From Gp6-AA40 sp035571515 (GTDB lineage Bacteria > Acidobacteriota > Vicinamibacteria > Vicinamibacterales > UBA2999), in contig DATNCQ010000147.1 of NCBI GenBank assembly GCA_035571515.1, forward strand, positions 62,001-126,000: a stretch of 64,000 nucleotides of DNA, given 5' to 3'. Under the pieces are notes generated by a model. It was given only the letters and a program-made list of their open reading frames with translations. It had not been told where the DNA came from and searched no databases. Numbering within the stretch: the stretch's first letter is position 1; each line of letters starts with the position of its first letter. A program made the position numbers and the translations under genes. Below are positions 32,138-40,834 of the stretch, piece by piece.

Positions 32138-32262
32138 AATGCAAAATGCAAAATGCAAACCCGACGCAGCGTCGACCCCCGTGGGTGAACGTCGCCGCGC
32201 CTTTCACGACATTGATTCGAATCGTGCAGGGTTTGCATGTTGCATTTTGCATTTTGCATTAA
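32131..32262. repeat. Inverted pair of AAAATGC heptad arrays
   Basis: CAAAATG units at 32135, 32142 and 32149 form the left arm. The right arm (32231-32262) is the reverse complement, with TTTGCAT/TTGCATT units. About 70 unrelated bases separate them. Paired, the arms would make a long AT-rich stem in an otherwise GC-rich operon, between the initiating transferase gene and the GT4 gene. Confidence 0.85.
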
Positions 32263-32271
32263 CCGGCGCCG

Positions 32272-34059
32272 CTACGTAATGCTCATGTTCAGCCGGCGGA
32301 CCGGACACTCGAGCGTCGCGCAGACCTGCCGGATGGTGCGCTCGATGTGGCCGTTGATCGACGGGCTGCTCAGGATCACTTCATCGACCCGGTACTTCCG
32401 CATCGTCGATTCCAGCTCGTCCAGCGCGCCGCGCACGGGGACGCCGACGATCCACCGCCGCGCCTTCGTCGGGTCGTCGTCGATGAAGGCGACCGGGTTC
32501 ATGCTCCAGTGCGGGTTGGCGCGCATCTCGCGGACGATCAGCTGGCCGAACGCCCCCGCGCCGTAGACGAGCACGCGGCGGCTCCGCTTGCTGCGCGACG
32601 CCGTCACCAGGCTCATGCTCCGGAACGAGGCGCGGGTGGCGACGATCGCAATCGTCAGCAGCATCGCGTCCGTGATGAAGACGACGCGCGAGAAGCCCTC
32701 GAAGCGGTAGAAGTACGCGGCCGCCAGCACCGACAGCACCGATCCCGTCAGCACGCCGCGCAGCACCACCACCATGTCCCGCAGGCTGAACGTCTCCCAC
32801 GACCGCTGATACAGACCCGAACCGTAGAGCGAAGCCAGCTTGCAGCCGAGCACGACGGGCAACGACGCGGTGAAATACGGCAGGAACTGATCGAGCGCCT
32901 CGCCCTCGAACCGGAAACGATACGCGAAGTAGTAGCAGGCCACGATCAGCACGAGGTCGAGCATCACCTCGGCGGCGTGCCACCGGAACGTCAGGTCCTT
33001 GAGCAGCGGTGCGAACGGCGACCGCTGCAGCGCCTTGAAATCCTCTGCCTTGTAGGCGGGCACGCGGGCGAGATAGATGCCGACCAGGAACACCACCACG
33101 CCGAACAGCGCGGCCAGCGGGATCATCTGCTCGACGCCGCCCACCGTGAGCGCCCAGGCGGTCAGCCCACCCACGATGCCCTGCAGGTAGAGGATGCGGA
33201 CGGCACTCCGCTCGGAGAAGCCGAGCGACACCAGGCGGTGCGAGACGTGATCGGTGCCGCCGCGCGTCGCGCTGTGCCCGGCCAGGCGGCGAAGCACCAG
33301 CACGAAGGCGGTGTCGAAGAGCGGCGCGATGAGAATCATCACGATGAGGACGGACGTCCACGGGAACGTGGTCGTTTCCTTCAGCACCGGCACGAGCGAC
33401 GCGCCGGCGATGACGGCCCCGATGAACAGGCTGCCGCAGTCGCCCATGAAGAGGCGCGCGGGGGGACGGTTCCAGTAGAGAAAGCCGAGCAGCGCGCCGC
33501 ACAGCGCCACCAGGAGCAGCAGGACCGGGGCGCCGAGCGCGCCCGCCAGCAGCCACGCGAGAAACGCGGCGGCAATCAACGCCACGCCGGCCGCGAGGCC
33601 GTCCATGTTGTCGAGCAGGTTGAACGCGTGACAGACGCCCGCGAACCACACGGTGGCGACCACCGTGTACGTCCACGGCAAGGCGTTGTCGGGCCGCCGC
33701 GCCAGCGAGAACACGAGGAAGGCGCCGATGATGAGCGAGGAGACGAGCTTGGCGAGCGGCGACAGCTGGACGCGGTCGTCGAGCACCCCGACGACGAACA
33801 TCGCGACCGCCGCGAACAGGACGGGCAACCACGTGGCCGGCAACACCCCCGCGCTGACATGCGACGTGGTCGCCCCGACGCCGACGAGCGCCCCCATCGC
33901 GATCGCGAGGCCGCCCATCGTCGGCGTCGGCGCGTCGTGCCAGCGGTCGGCCCGCGGCGGCACGACCGCGCCGAGGGCGGGCGCGAGGCGGCGCACGAAG
34001 GCGCACAGCGCCGCCGATGCCGACAGCGACAGGAGAAACGCGAGCAGGTAGTAGATCAC
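32272..34059 (-). CDS. Polyprenyl-phosphate sugar-1-phosphate transferase (MraY/WecA family) fused to a CapD-type N-terminal region
   Basis: A 595-residue polytopic membrane protein. Residues 1-~325 are a MraY/WecA transferase: VGVLDDRVQ (Asp-Asp near 90), NLLDNMDGLAAG near 146 and RLFMGDCGSLFIG near 205. This enzyme loads the first sugar phosphate onto undecaprenyl phosphate. Residues ~350-480 hold four more membrane helices with FAYRFRFEG, and ~490-595 a Rossmann domain (VYGAGAFGQLIVREM near 498, AFIDDDP). These match the N-terminal part of CapD/WbpM/FlaA1, but the catalytic SDR domain with SSDKAV and YxxxK is missing. The added region may be a nucleotide sensor or docking unit. A 19-base gap links it to the gene upstream. 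Confidence 0.87.
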   Translation of the reverse strand: MIYYLLAFLLSLSASAALCAFVRRLAPALGAVVPPRADRWHDAPTPTMGGLAIAMGALVGVGATTSHVSAGVLPATWLPVLFAAVAMFVVGVLDDRVQLSPLAKLVSSLIIGAFLVFSLARRPDNALPWTYTVVATVWFAGVCHAFNLLDNMDGLAAGVALIAAAFLAWLLAGALGAPVLLLLVALCGALLGFLYWNRPPARLFMGDCGSLFIGAVIAGASLVPVLKETTTFPWTSVLIVMILIAPLFDTAFVLVLRRLAGHSATRGGTDHVSHRLVSLGFSERSAVRILYLQGIVGGLTAWALTVGGVEQMIPLAALFGVVVFLVGIYLARVPAYKAEDFKALQRSPFAPLLKDLTFRWHAAEVMLDLVLIVACYYFAYRFRFEGEALDQFLPYFTASLPVVLGCKLASLYGSGLYQRSWETFSLRDMVVVLRGVLTGSVLSVLAAAYFYRFEGFSRVVFITDAMLLTIAIVATRASFRSMSLVTASRSKRSRRVLVYGAGAFGQLIVREMRANPHWSMNPVAFIDDDPTKARRWIVGVPVRGALDELESTMRKYRVDEVILSSPSINGHIERTIRQVCATLECPVRRLNMSIT

Positions 34060-34072
34060 GTGCAGCCGGCAG

Positions 34073-34090
34073 GTCCGCCTACAGGCGGAC
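34073..34090. repeat. GGTCCGCC-type inverted repeat
   Basis: GTCCGCCT (34073-34080) and AGGCGGAC (34083-34090) are perfect inverted copies around two bases, at the junction of two minus-strand genes. A second CCGCC/GGCGG pair follows at about 34093-34107. Related GGTCCGCCT occurs at 24606-24614, so this looks like a dispersed palindromic element. Confidence 0.55.
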
Positions 34091-35839
34091 GCCGCCGATG
34101 TTGGCGGAATGCAGCCCGGTTTGCTTCTCGGTCGAGTCGGGCTTCAGCCGGACCCGCCGCTCGCGAAGCACGAACGGCGCTTTGGTCAGGATGCCCTCGC
34201 AGATCGTGTCGAGGCCGTGCGACGCGCCGGGCAGCAGCTGCTGCAGCCGCTCCAGCTTGAGCCGGTAGGTCGGATAGCCCGCCTTCGGCTCGATGAACGG
34301 CAGCGGAATCATCCGGTTGAAGAAGAAGTGATACGCGTAGCGGCGGGCGCGTGCCAGCTGCGAGTCGGACAGCCGCTCCTTGAACGGCAGCTGCGCCAGC
34401 AGCCGGAAGTACTCCCCGGGCGAGCGGGCGTCGAGCGTGATGCCCTTGTTCCTGATCCACGCTTCGCCGGCGACGATGACGGGAAGACCCACGCTCGTGA
34501 GCTCGACGCCCATCTTCGTGCCGTAGATGATCGCGGAGTTGCAGAGCGACATCAGCGCGTAGGTGCTCAACCCGCTCTCGGGCGGGACGACGATGATGTT
34601 CGGCGCCAGGCGCGGGAGGCGCTTGCGCACCTCGGCGAGAATCGGTTGACGCGAGGGCGGGAAGCCGCTGATTTCCGCCGGGTGCACGCGAATGAGGAGC
34701 TGGAGATCGGGGCGGGTCGCGAAGTACTCGCACGTCTGCACCAGCCACTCGAGCATGTTCGGAAACGCCTTCGCCGGATAGTGCAGCTGGGCGTCCCACG
34801 ACACGTTGGTGAGGAGGCCGATCGCCGGCTTGTCCGGATCCAGGCCGATGCGCCTGGCGATCTCTCTCGGGTCCTGGCTCGTGGGCCGGTGGAAGACGAT
34901 CCAGTCGAACAGGCCTTCGCGCCGGCTGCCGAGGTACTGCATCAGCTCGCGGTCCCGCGCCGGCGTGAGCTCGAGATGCTCCCAGTGTTCGCGCGGCTCG
35001 TCGAGCAGCGTGTGATGGTACGTGTCGTCGTGGCTGAAGATGAAGCGCCGCTTGCGGTAGGCGACGTTCCAGTTCGACACGTGGACGCGCTCCTGGCGCG
35101 CGACCTCGCCGACGATCCCCCACGGCACGTAGATGCCGTGCGTGAAGACCGCCGCGGTGAAGGCGACGCTGCGGACGAGCCGCCGCGATGCGAACGCGGT
35201 GAGCAGCGCCGACTCGAGGTAGCGGCGCAGGATCGCCTCGCCCAGCGGCTCGTCCGCGAGCGAGCCGCTCGCGAAGAAGCGGAGTGCGCCCGCGTGCGCG
35301 TGCTCGCCGATGTTCAGCCCGTCGAAGGTGCACGCCTCGACGTCGGCCGCCGGGATCGTCGATGCGATGCGTCGAGCTTCATCGCGCTCCTCGGCGGTGA
35401 GCCAGTCCGACATGCGGTGAATCTTCAGGCCGAGCGTCTTGTAGACGTTCTCGGCCGGCCAGCTGCAGTCGCGGCACAGATCGCGCGAGGGGCCATGCTG
35501 CACGAACTGCCGCAGATCTGGATAGATCGACGCCTCGCATTCGGCGCAGGCGGTCATCGAACCGTCGCAGAGCAGCGCGTGGACCTCGGCGCCGCGGAAG
35601 GTCAGCGCGACGGCGAGCGCGCTTTCGAGCGTCACCGCGTGCGCGTAGGAGCCGATGGCGGTCGCCATCAGCACGCGCGGCCCGCCCTGGGCGGCGGCAC
35701 GCGCGGACGTCCAGAGCGCGCGGTCGGCTTCCACCGCGGCATTCCAGTCGGGGTACGCGTCGCGCCGCGCGTGGTACCAGCGCCGCGCCAGACGCGTTGT
35801 CCGCCAGAGCGACGGGAACTTCCGGATGAAGTGCTTCAC
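34079..35839 (-). CDS. Surface carbohydrate biosynthesis protein, GT-B-like
   Basis: A 586-residue soluble protein. The N-terminal domain starts VLMATAIGSYAHAVTLESAL and holds two Cys-X2-Cys pairs (CAEC and CRDC), possibly a metal site. The C-terminal half carries LLIRVHPAE and SAIIYGTKMGVELTSVG, the HP and donor-loop pattern of capsule-type transferases (KpsC/KpsS, CDP-glycerol transferases). Its exact reaction is unknown. GTG 35837-35839 overlaps the stop of the HAD gene by 4 bases. The last ~25 residues (from RRVRLKPDSTEK on) fall in or next to a palindromic repeat and look like an acquired tail. Confidence 0.72.
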   Translation of the reverse strand: MKHFIRKFPSLWRTTRLARRWYHARRDAYPDWNAAVEADRALWTSARAAAQGGPRVLMATAIGSYAHAVTLESALAVALTFRGAEVHALLCDGSMTACAECEASIYPDLRQFVQHGPSRDLCRDCSWPAENVYKTLGLKIHRMSDWLTAEERDEARRIASTIPAADVEACTFDGLNIGEHAHAGALRFFASGSLADEPLGEAILRRYLESALLTAFASRRLVRSVAFTAAVFTHGIYVPWGIVGEVARQERVHVSNWNVAYRKRRFIFSHDDTYHHTLLDEPREHWEHLELTPARDRELMQYLGSRREGLFDWIVFHRPTSQDPREIARRIGLDPDKPAIGLLTNVSWDAQLHYPAKAFPNMLEWLVQTCEYFATRPDLQLLIRVHPAEISGFPPSRQPILAEVRKRLPRLAPNIIVVPPESGLSTYALMSLCNSAIIYGTKMGVELTSVGLPVIVAGEAWIRNKGITLDARSPGEYFRLLAQLPFKERLSDSQLARARRYAYHFFFNRMIPLPFIEPKAGYPTYRLKLERLQQLLPGASHGLDTICEGILTKAPFVLRERRVRLKPDSTEKQTGLHSANIGGVRL

Positions 35840-36606
35840 GCTCTCGGGGCAGCCTGTGTCGCCGCAGCGCGGTCAGGCGCGACGGCAGGGTCCAATTCAA
35901 TCACGTGCAGGAACTCCGTGGGCGGCGGCAGGTGCTCGAAGACGCGCCACGGGTGATGAGGCCGCAGCTCATCGACGGAGTATCCGCCGGTCGCCACGGC
36001 GATCGTCTTGACGCCGATCACGTTGGCCGCTTCGATGTCGTGCGGCGTGTCGCCGATGACGAACACGCGTTCGAGGTCGACGGGACCGGTTCGCCGCGCG
36101 AGCTCGAGCGCGCGGCCCGCGATCGACGCGCGCAGCCCCTGATCTTCGGCGAACCCGCCGTCGGGGAAGTACTGGAACAGGTCGTAATGGGTCAGCTTCG
36201 CGCGCGCGCCGCGGCGCGTGTTGCCGGTCAGGAGGTACGACCGGACGTCGGCGCGGCCGCGAAGCGATTCGAGGATCTCGCGCACGTTCGGCAGCACGCG
36301 CCCCTGCTTCAGCGGCAGCATCGACGGCAGCAGGTCTTCGTAGCGCGTCACCATGCGCGCGAGCAGGTCGCCCTCGAGCGGCACGCCGAGCAGCTCGAAC
36401 GTGCGCGCGGCAATCTGAAAGTCCGTCAGCCCGGGGACGCGGATCGAGGACAGCTGGAAGTCCTTCCCGGTGACCTCGCGAACCGCCTGTTCCCACGCCG
36501 GCACGCCTGCCCTGCCGGTCGTCAGCAGCGTGCCGTCGATGTCCCAGAAGATGATCGTCACCCCTCGACTGTACTCGGGATGATCCTGAGGCTCTGGAAG
36601 GGTCAT
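35836..36606 (-). CDS. HAD-superfamily hydrolase (phosphatase-like)
   Basis: A 256-residue haloacid-dehalogenase phosphatase. Nucleophile and acid are in FWDIDGTLL (near residue 20), motif II is the LLTGNT threonine, motif III a conserved Lys after RRGARAK, and motif IV is VIGDTPHDIEAA. The cap domain is between motifs I and II (C1 type). ATG 36604-36606 overlaps the transketolase stop. In this context it may dephosphorylate a sugar phosphate, such as the 9-phosphate of a nonulosonic acid or the product of the transketolase step. Confidence 0.85.
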   Translation of the reverse strand: MTLPEPQDHPEYSRGVTIIFWDIDGTLLTTGRAGVPAWEQAVREVTGKDFQLSSIRVPGLTDFQIAARTFELLGVPLEGDLLARMVTRYEDLLPSMLPLKQGRVLPNVREILESLRGRADVRSYLLTGNTRRGARAKLTHYDLFQYFPDGGFAEDQGLRASIAGRALELARRTGPVDLERVFVIGDTPHDIEAANVIGVKTIAVATGGYSVDELRPHHPWRVFEHLPPPTEFLHVIELDPAVAPDRAAATQAAPRA

Positions 36607-38564
36607 GCGATCTGTGGAATGGTCTCGAGCGCGGCCCGGAACTGCTTCACGAGGCCGGGGACGTCGAGCCCGTGATACGCGAGCACTTCGTCGTTGGTGC
36701 CACACTCGGGCAGCTCCGTCACGCCGATGCGCGCCACGCGCGTCGAGGGATCGAGGCCGAGCCCGGCGATCGCCGCGGCCAGCATCTCTCCCTGGCCGCC
36801 GTGCACGTAATGGTTGTCGAGCGTCACGATCGTGCGGCAACCGCCGATGGTCTCCTTCAGCCACGCGGCGTCGACCCGATTGAGCCACGGCAGGTTGACG
36901 AGGCGGACGCGCGCGCCGGTGCTCTTCTCGATCTCCTCCGCCGCATGCCAGGCGTTCGCGAGCATCCAGGGGCCGTAGCCGAAGACCACGGCGTCCTTGC
37001 CGGGACGAACGACCCAGCCTTTCCCCGCCTCGACGCGAACGCTCGACGGATACTCGAACGGCAACGGCCACTTGACGGACACCAGCCGCAGGTAGGCGCT
37101 CTCCGCGGTTCCGTCGACCAGGTAGTCGAGGAGCGCGCGCACTTCGCCTTCCGCCGCCGGCTCGGCGAGCAGCAGGTTCGGCACGGCGCCGAGCGCGCTG
37201 ATGTCGCGCACCGACTGGTGCGAATGGCCCGGGCCGCCGGGGAGCACGCCCGCGAGGGAGCCGACGTAAATCACCCTGGACGACTCGCTGCACTGGTTGT
37301 AAATCTGTTCGTTCGGCCGCGTCGAGAGGAAGCAGGCAAAGGAATGGGCGATCGGCAGCGCGCCGCGGCGCGCCATCCCGCCCGCCATCGACACCATGTC
37401 CTGCTCGGCGATGCCGCACTCCACGAAGCGCGCCGGGAACTTGGCGGCGAATTCGAGCAGGCCGCAGTCCTTGATCAGGTCGGCGTCGAGCGCGATCAGG
37501 TGCGGATGACGCTCGGCCTGCTGGACGAGCGCCTTGCCGTAGGCCGCGACGAGGTTGTGCGTGTCGCGCGGCTCGCGGCGAGGGTTGCGCGTGCGTGTGT
37601 CGGTCTTCAGCGCGCCCAGCCCGAGCGACGCGAACGCGCGCGATGCGGTCTCGAGCAGCTGCGTCAGGCCGTCGACGTACTGCTGCTCCGGCGGCGCACC
37701 GGAGTGGAACAGGTAGAGGTCCTCGTCTTTCCCGAGCGCCTGCGGCCCTTCCATGAACGAGACGCCGCGCCCCTTGACGGTGTCCGCGACAATCGCCTTC
37801 GGACGATCGGTGACGGCGTCGAGCGATCGCAGCGTCCGCTCGACAGCCGCCACGTCGTGGCCGTCGCACCGGCTCACGTGCCATCCGAACGCGCGCAGCT
37901 TCGCCTCGACGTCGCCGAGGTCGCTGACCTTGCGCACCCAGGTGTCGGACTGAATCTTGTTGTGGTCGATGATGGCGACGATCTCGCCCAGCTGCATGTT
38001 CGCCGCCGACCCGAGCGACTCCCAGAACTGGCCTTCCTGGAGCTCGCCGTCGCCGGTCAGCACGAAGATGCGCCGCGGTGTCCCCGCCAGCCTGTTGGCG
38101 AGCGCCATCCCCTTCGCCTTCGAGATGCCCATGCCGAGCGAACCGGTGTTCGCCTGGATGTAGGGGGTTTCGACGTGCGGGTGCCCGGGCAGGCCGCCGA
38201 GGCGGCGCAGCTGGTGCAGTTTCTCCGCGGGCAGCAGGCCGAGGCCGATCAGCACCGCGTAGAGCGCCGGCGCATCGTGTCCCTTCGAGGAGAAGAAGAT
38301 GTCGCAGCCGTCCGGTCCCTTGTCGAGGTCGCGCAGCTCGTTGAGAAAGAGCCAGCTCATGATCTCGAGCGAGCTGAAGCTAGTGCCGATGTGGCCGGAC
38401 CACGCGCCCTCGATCATGTAGAGCGTGTTGATGCGCGCGAGCGCGGCAAAGGCGGCAGCCCTGGCCGCCGCATCGGCCTTCGCGTTCACGACGCGCGTGA
38501 ATTCCGCGACGGGAACGTAGCGAAGCTCGAGGCTTTCGCCCTGATCTGTTTGTAAATCACCCAT
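36603..38564 (-). CDS. Transketolase (single-chain)
   Basis: A 653-residue thiamine-diphosphate enzyme with both halves in one chain. The N-terminal ThDP domain has GHIGTSFSSLE, SSKGHDAPALY, LTGDGELQEGQFWE and NKIQSD. The pyrimidine domain has ECGIAEQDMVSMAGGMARRG and GPGHSHQ, and the C-terminal domain follows. It is placed between a CMP-sugar synthetase and a HAD phosphatase, with 8- and 4-base overlaps, so it serves the glycan pathway rather than only the pentose phosphate route. Pathway-specific transketolases make chain-altered ketoses for branched or higher-carbon sugars; the real substrate here is not deducible. Confidence 0.87.
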   Translation of the reverse strand: MGDLQTDQGESLELRYVPVAEFTRVVNAKADAAARAAAFAALARINTLYMIEGAWSGHIGTSFSSLEIMSWLFLNELRDLDKGPDGCDIFFSSKGHDAPALYAVLIGLGLLPAEKLHQLRRLGGLPGHPHVETPYIQANTGSLGMGISKAKGMALANRLAGTPRRIFVLTGDGELQEGQFWESLGSAANMQLGEIVAIIDHNKIQSDTWVRKVSDLGDVEAKLRAFGWHVSRCDGHDVAAVERTLRSLDAVTDRPKAIVADTVKGRGVSFMEGPQALGKDEDLYLFHSGAPPEQQYVDGLTQLLETASRAFASLGLGALKTDTRTRNPRREPRDTHNLVAAYGKALVQQAERHPHLIALDADLIKDCGLLEFAAKFPARFVECGIAEQDMVSMAGGMARRGALPIAHSFACFLSTRPNEQIYNQCSESSRVIYVGSLAGVLPGGPGHSHQSVRDISALGAVPNLLLAEPAAEGEVRALLDYLVDGTAESAYLRLVSVKWPLPFEYPSSVRVEAGKGWVVRPGKDAVVFGYGPWMLANAWHAAEEIEKSTGARVRLVNLPWLNRVDAAWLKETIGGCRTIVTLDNHYVHGGQGEMLAAAIAGLGLDPSTRVARIGVTELPECGTNDEVLAYHGLDVPGLVKQFRAALETIPQIA

Positions 38565-39312
38565 TGACCTTCTCGGGCTCGCGGGCGATGTGCGGCAGCT
38601 TCACCGCGCCGTCAGCCAGCAGCCGCTCCGCGATCATCCAGTCGTGCGGATCGTTGATGTCGAATCCTTCGTAGCCTTCGGTGATGAAGGGCATCAGCAC
38701 GTCGCCGGCAATCGTGTGCTTCTCGAGCGCCACCCGCGTCCAGGCGATTTCGAGCGACGCGTTCTGCACGTACACCCGCGGGAGCGCCTGGTAGGGCGTA
38801 CTGTGCCACGGCTGCGCCCGCGGATCGGTCTGCGCGAGCAGCGGCCACATCCGGTTGCCGTCCACGACCCACATCTTGCCCGGATGCTGCGTGCACAGCT
38901 CGACCGCCCGCAGGGAATCGACACCCTGCTCGGAGGTGAACTGCCGCCACGCGCGACCAATCGTGTCGGGCGTGCGGAACGGGCTCGTCGGCCGCAGCAG
39001 CGAGAACGCATCCCACGCGCGCCCGCGCGTCTTCAGCTCCTGCAGCGTGTACTCCACCCACTCGATGTCCGGCGACGTGTCGGTCGCAAACGCCGCGGGC
39101 CGCAGGAACGGCACCTCGGCGCCGTAGTGCCGCGCGATGGCCGCGGTCTCTTCCGAGTCGGTTGACACGATGACCGCGTCGAACACACCGCTCTCGATGG
39201 CGGGCGCGATCGTGTACGCCAGCATCGGGTGGCCGTGCAGCAGGCGGACGTTCTTGCCGGGGACCCGCTTGGAGCCGTGGCGGGCAGGGATCAGAGCGAC
39301 GGCTGATGGCAT
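38557..39312 (-). CDS. neuA: CMP-sugar synthetase (acylneuraminate cytidylyltransferase family), copy 1
   Basis: A 251-residue nucleotidyltransferase that activates a nonulosonic or similar 2-keto acid sugar with CTP. The P-loop-like PARHGSKRVPGKNVRLLHG, STDSEETAAIARHYGAEVPFLRP and LLRPTSPFR match NeuA/LegF/PseF. The C-terminal part (FITEGYEGFDINDPHDW) is complete. It lies 4 bases after the aldehyde dehydrogenase gene and overlaps the transketolase gene by 8 bases. A second copy is at 53601-54293; the two are clearly diverged, so they may activate different sugars. Confidence 0.88.
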   Translation of the reverse strand: MPSAVALIPARHGSKRVPGKNVRLLHGHPMLAYTIAPAIESGVFDAVIVSTDSEETAAIARHYGAEVPFLRPAAFATDTSPDIEWVEYTLQELKTRGRAWDAFSLLRPTSPFRTPDTIGRAWRQFTSEQGVDSLRAVELCTQHPGKMWVVDGNRMWPLLAQTDPRAQPWHSTPYQALPRVYVQNASLEIAWTRVALEKHTIAGDVLMPFITEGYEGFDINDPHDWMIAERLLADGAVKLPHIAREPEKVNG

Positions 39313-39316
39313 CGCC

Positions 39317-40834
39317 CTACACCTGACTGGGGTTGTGGTTGATGTACACCGTCTTCAAATCCGAGTAGACGTCGAGCGCCTGCGTGCCCGCCTCGCGCCA
39401 CCCGTTGCCCGACTGGCGCAGGCCGCCGAACGGCATGTGCGGCTCGCTGCCGTAGGTCCCCCCGTTGACAACGGCGACGCCCGCCTGGATGCGGCCGATG
39501 AACGTCATCGCGCGATGAATGTTCTGCGTGTGAATCGCCGCGGTGAGGCCGAACGGCGAGTCGTTCGCCAGCGTCACCGCCTCGTCGAAGCCCTTCACCC
39601 GGTAGAGGCACGTAATCGGCCCGAACAGCTCGCTGCGCGTGATCTCGTCGTTCGCCCCGACGTGTTCGACGATGGTCGGCGCGACAAAGTACCCCGCGCC
39701 GTATGCGGCTCCCGTGAGCCGCTCGCCGCCGGTGAGCACCGCGGCGCCCGACTCCTTCGCCCGCGCGACCGCCGCGAGCATGCTGCGCATCTGCTCTTCG
39801 TTGATGACCGGCCCGTAGTCGTCCGTGTCGCCGCTACCGACCTTCAGCGTTCTCGCCGCCTCGACGAGCATCGCCTTGAACCGTTCGTAGACCGCATCGA
39901 AGACGATGATGCGGCTGCCCGCGGCGCACCGCTGGCCGGCGTTGCTGAACGCCGAGCCGAGCGTCCACGTCACCGCGTTCGCCAGGTCCGCATCGTCACA
40001 GACGATGAGCGGGTTCTTGCCGCCGAGCTCGAGGCACACCTTGGCCAGTCGCCTGCCGGCCGTCTCCGCAATCCAGCGCCCGACCTCGCACGAGCCGGTG
40101 AAGCTCACGACGGCGACATCGGGATGCTCGACGAGCGGCGCGCCCGCTTCTTCACCGAAGCCGTGCAGCGTCGTGTAGACGCCGTCGGGCACACCAGCCT
40201 CGCGCGCGAGCAGGCCGAAGGCCCACGCCGAGAGCGGCGTGTCTTCCGCCGCCTTCAGGATCGCCGCGTTGCCGCAGAGCAGCGCGGGGAACGCCTTCCA
40301 CGCGACGTTGGCAATCGGCGTGTTGGCCGCGATGATGAGGCCCGCCACGCCGAGCGGCTGCCGCACGACCATCGCCGACTTGTTCGGCACCGCGCTGGTG
40401 GTCGTCTGGCCGTAGAAGCGGCGCCCTTCGCCCGCGACGAAGAAGCCCATCTCGATCGCCGCGTCTGTTTCGCCGAGCGCGTCCTTCCTCGACTTGCCCG
40501 TCTCCTGCGCGACGAGCGCGGCGATGGCGTCGCGGCGCTCGCGCATCAGCAGCGCGATGTTACGGAGGATGTCTCCACGCTTGACCACGGTCATCGCGCC
40601 CCAGGCGGGCTGTGAGGCCCTGGCTTTGGCGACCGCGAGCTCGACGTCGGCCGCGCTCGACCGCGCGACCTCGCAGATGGCGCGCCCGGTCGCGGGATCC
40701 TTCTTCGTGAACGTCCGTCCGTCCAGCGCCGGCATCAAGTCGCTGCCGACCTGATTCAGGATGACGGACGGGACCGTCCCCAGATCCACGTCCTGGGAGT
40801 TGGCAGCTGGGACCTGCGCGTTGACCGCTTTCAC
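39317..40834 (-). CDS. NAD(P)-dependent aldehyde dehydrogenase
   Basis: A 505-residue ALDH. Motifs run in order: NTPIANVAWKAFPALLCGN, FTGSCEVG, ELGGKNPLIV (catalytic Glu), NAGQRCAAGSR (catalytic Cys) and FGPITCLYRV. Oxidises an aldehyde to the acid. GTG 40832-40834 overlaps the SDR stop by 4 bases. In this setting, with SDR and transketolase neighbours, it probably oxidises a sugar-derived aldehyde. The first ~30 residues are variable, without a clear fold. Confidence 0.9.
   Translation of the reverse strand: MKAVNAQVPAANSQDVDLGTVPSVILNQVGSDLMPALDGRTFTKKDPATGRAICEVARSSAADVELAVAKARASQPAWGAMTVVKRGDILRNIALLMRERRDAIAALVAQETGKSRKDALGETDAAIEMGFFVAGEGRRFYGQTTTSAVPNKSAMVVRQPLGVAGLIIAANTPIANVAWKAFPALLCGNAAILKAAEDTPLSAWAFGLLAREAGVPDGVYTTLHGFGEEAGAPLVEHPDVAVVSFTGSCEVGRWIAETAGRRLAKVCLELGGKNPLIVCDDADLANAVTWTLGSAFSNAGQRCAAGSRIIVFDAVYERFKAMLVEAARTLKVGSGDTDDYGPVINEEQMRSMLAAVARAKESGAAVLTGGERLTGAAYGAGYFVAPTIVEHVGANDEITRSELFGPITCLYRVKGFDEAVTLANDSPFGLTAAIHTQNIHRAMTFIGRIQAGVAVVNGGTYGSEPHMPFGGLRQSGNGWREAGTQALDVYSDLKTVYINHNPSQV

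Noticed and set aside
32131..32262. Insertion sequence with terminal inverted repeats
   Set aside because: Only ~70 bases lie between the arms, no transposase frame, no target-site duplication visible. A non-autonomous element remains possible and is listed as a finding.
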